Origin: Sphingobium faniae
GTDB lineage: Bacteria > Pseudomonadota > Alphaproteobacteria > Sphingomonadales > Sphingomonadaceae
Length of the DNA: 64,000 nt
NCBI GenBank assembly: GCA_900100475.1
Contig: FMTU01000012.1
Span: forward strand, 57,748 to 121,747
Reading direction: 5' to 3'
In this document: piece after piece, positions 63,678 to 64,000 of the stretch
Layout: each line of letters begins with the position of its first letter
Position numbering within the stretch: the first letter of the stretch is position 1
Translations under genes and position numbers: made by a program
The notes under the pieces: model-generated
Database searches by the model: none
Told to the model about the DNA's origin: nothing
Seen by the model: the letters and a program-made list of their open reading frames with translations, nothing else

Positions 63678-64000
63678 GGCGTGTGGACATTTAGCGCATA
63701 GCGATCTTCAGGGCCGCAAGGTTGATCATGGCGCGGTAGCTCTGATCAGTTTTCTCGTATCGGGTAGCGATGCGCCGGAATGTTTTGAGGCTACAGAAGA
63801 AGTTCTCGACGAGGTGCCTCCAGCGATAGGCATGGAAGTCGCAGTCGATTTTTTGCTTCCGGTTCGATTTGGGAGGGATCACCACTACAGCGCCCCTTTC
63901 GTTCAGTTCGGTACGCAACCAATCAGCGTCGAACGCCTTGTCGCCGAGGAACATATCGAATTCGACGTCCTGGATCAGCGGTTTCACCCCGACGAGGTCG
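63678..64000 (-). mobile_element. IS5-family insertion sequence, one end
   Basis: The boundary is inferred at 63678, after CTAA (63674-63677), where antiporter homology ends. GGCGTGTGGACAT would be the terminal inverted repeat. The other end is beyond the window, so neither the repeat nor a target duplication can be confirmed. Confidence 0.75.
63691..64000 (-). CDS. IS5-family DDE transposase, C-terminal part
   Basis: About 103 residues visible, open at the right edge (upstream codons read DLVG). LGDKAFDADWLRTELNERGA holds the second catalytic Asp and YRWRHLVENFFCSLKTFRR the Glu, followed by RIATRYEKTDQSY, all typical of the IS5 group. Ends with a TAA 13 bases from the proposed IS end. Confidence 0.92.
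   Translation of the reverse strand, partial: DLVGVKPLIQDVEFDMFLGDKAFDADWLRTELNERGAVVVIPPKSNRKQKIDCDFHAYRWRHLVENFFCSLKTFRRIATRYEKTDQSYRAMINLAALKIAMR

Overview
This is a high-GC alphaproteobacterial chromosome segment, most likely from a member of the Sphingomonadaceae close to Sphingobium. The evidence is the gene content: a bamD-recN-ligA run, a CIRCE-controlled groESL operon, a PhyR/NepR/EcfG general stress locus with a PhyP-like protein, a PrsK/PrsR pair of the PEP-CTERM/XrtA type, and a purE-purK-folA-ribF-ileS-lspA run. The genus is inferred from remembered protein families, not from a search. No tRNA, rRNA or CRISPR array was seen. The only mobile element is the end of an IS5-type insertion at the right edge.

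Layout. 1-8 kb: 3' part of pnp, a HisKA_2/HWE-type sensor kinase, then bamD, recN and ligA. 8-12 kb: a YghU-type glutathione transferase, a universal stress protein and groES-groEL behind a CIRCE operator. 12-15 kb: a membrane GGDEF-EAL protein convergent with an RpfF-like DSF synthase homologue. 15-16.6 kb: tgt. 16.6-20.8 kb: the general stress response locus, phyP-like and nepR on the minus strand, phyR, a 43-codon membrane protein, ecfG and a 92-codon membrane protein on the plus strand. 20.9-27.8 kb: exopolysaccharide sugar transferase, prsK, prsR and a TPR protein in one operon. 27.8-37.3 kb: GntR regulator, nitroreductase, POT transporter, a wrecked amidohydrolase gene, an SH3 protein, a 2-hydroxyacid dehydrogenase, a DUF1328 membrane peptide, acnA and a glutamine amidotransferase. 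37.3-49.9 kb: a GST divergent from phaZ, a two-component system, a SIMPL protein, an ABC-F ATPase, a VIT transporter, a glutathione peroxidase, a TRIC-like channel, sppA and gpmA. 50-57 kb: purE-purK-folA-ribF-ileS-lspA-lipoprotein. 57-64 kb: SRPBCC-ArsR operon, DUF4403 lipoprotein, dxs, a Fur/Zur-type regulator, DUF423 and a Kef-type antiporter gene cut by the IS.

The strongest connected signal is the general stress regulon. Matches to the EcfG-type promoter (GGAAC, 16 nt, CGTT) lie in front of the 43-codon gene/ecfG, the 92-codon gene and the DUF1328 gene. A near match (TGTT) faces nepR-phyP. NepR is the anti-sigma factor, PhyR the anti-anti-sigma response regulator, and the phyP-like product has a degraded ATP-binding domain, which suggests a phosphatase. 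The two small membrane proteins beside ecfG, both too small for most annotation, are the best candidates here for undescribed parts. Two other points merit attention: a putative DSF quorum-signal synthase next to a c-di-GMP enzyme, and an ArsR/SRPBCC operon with two copies of one dyad 42 bp apart, one of them enclosing the Shine-Dalgarno sequence.
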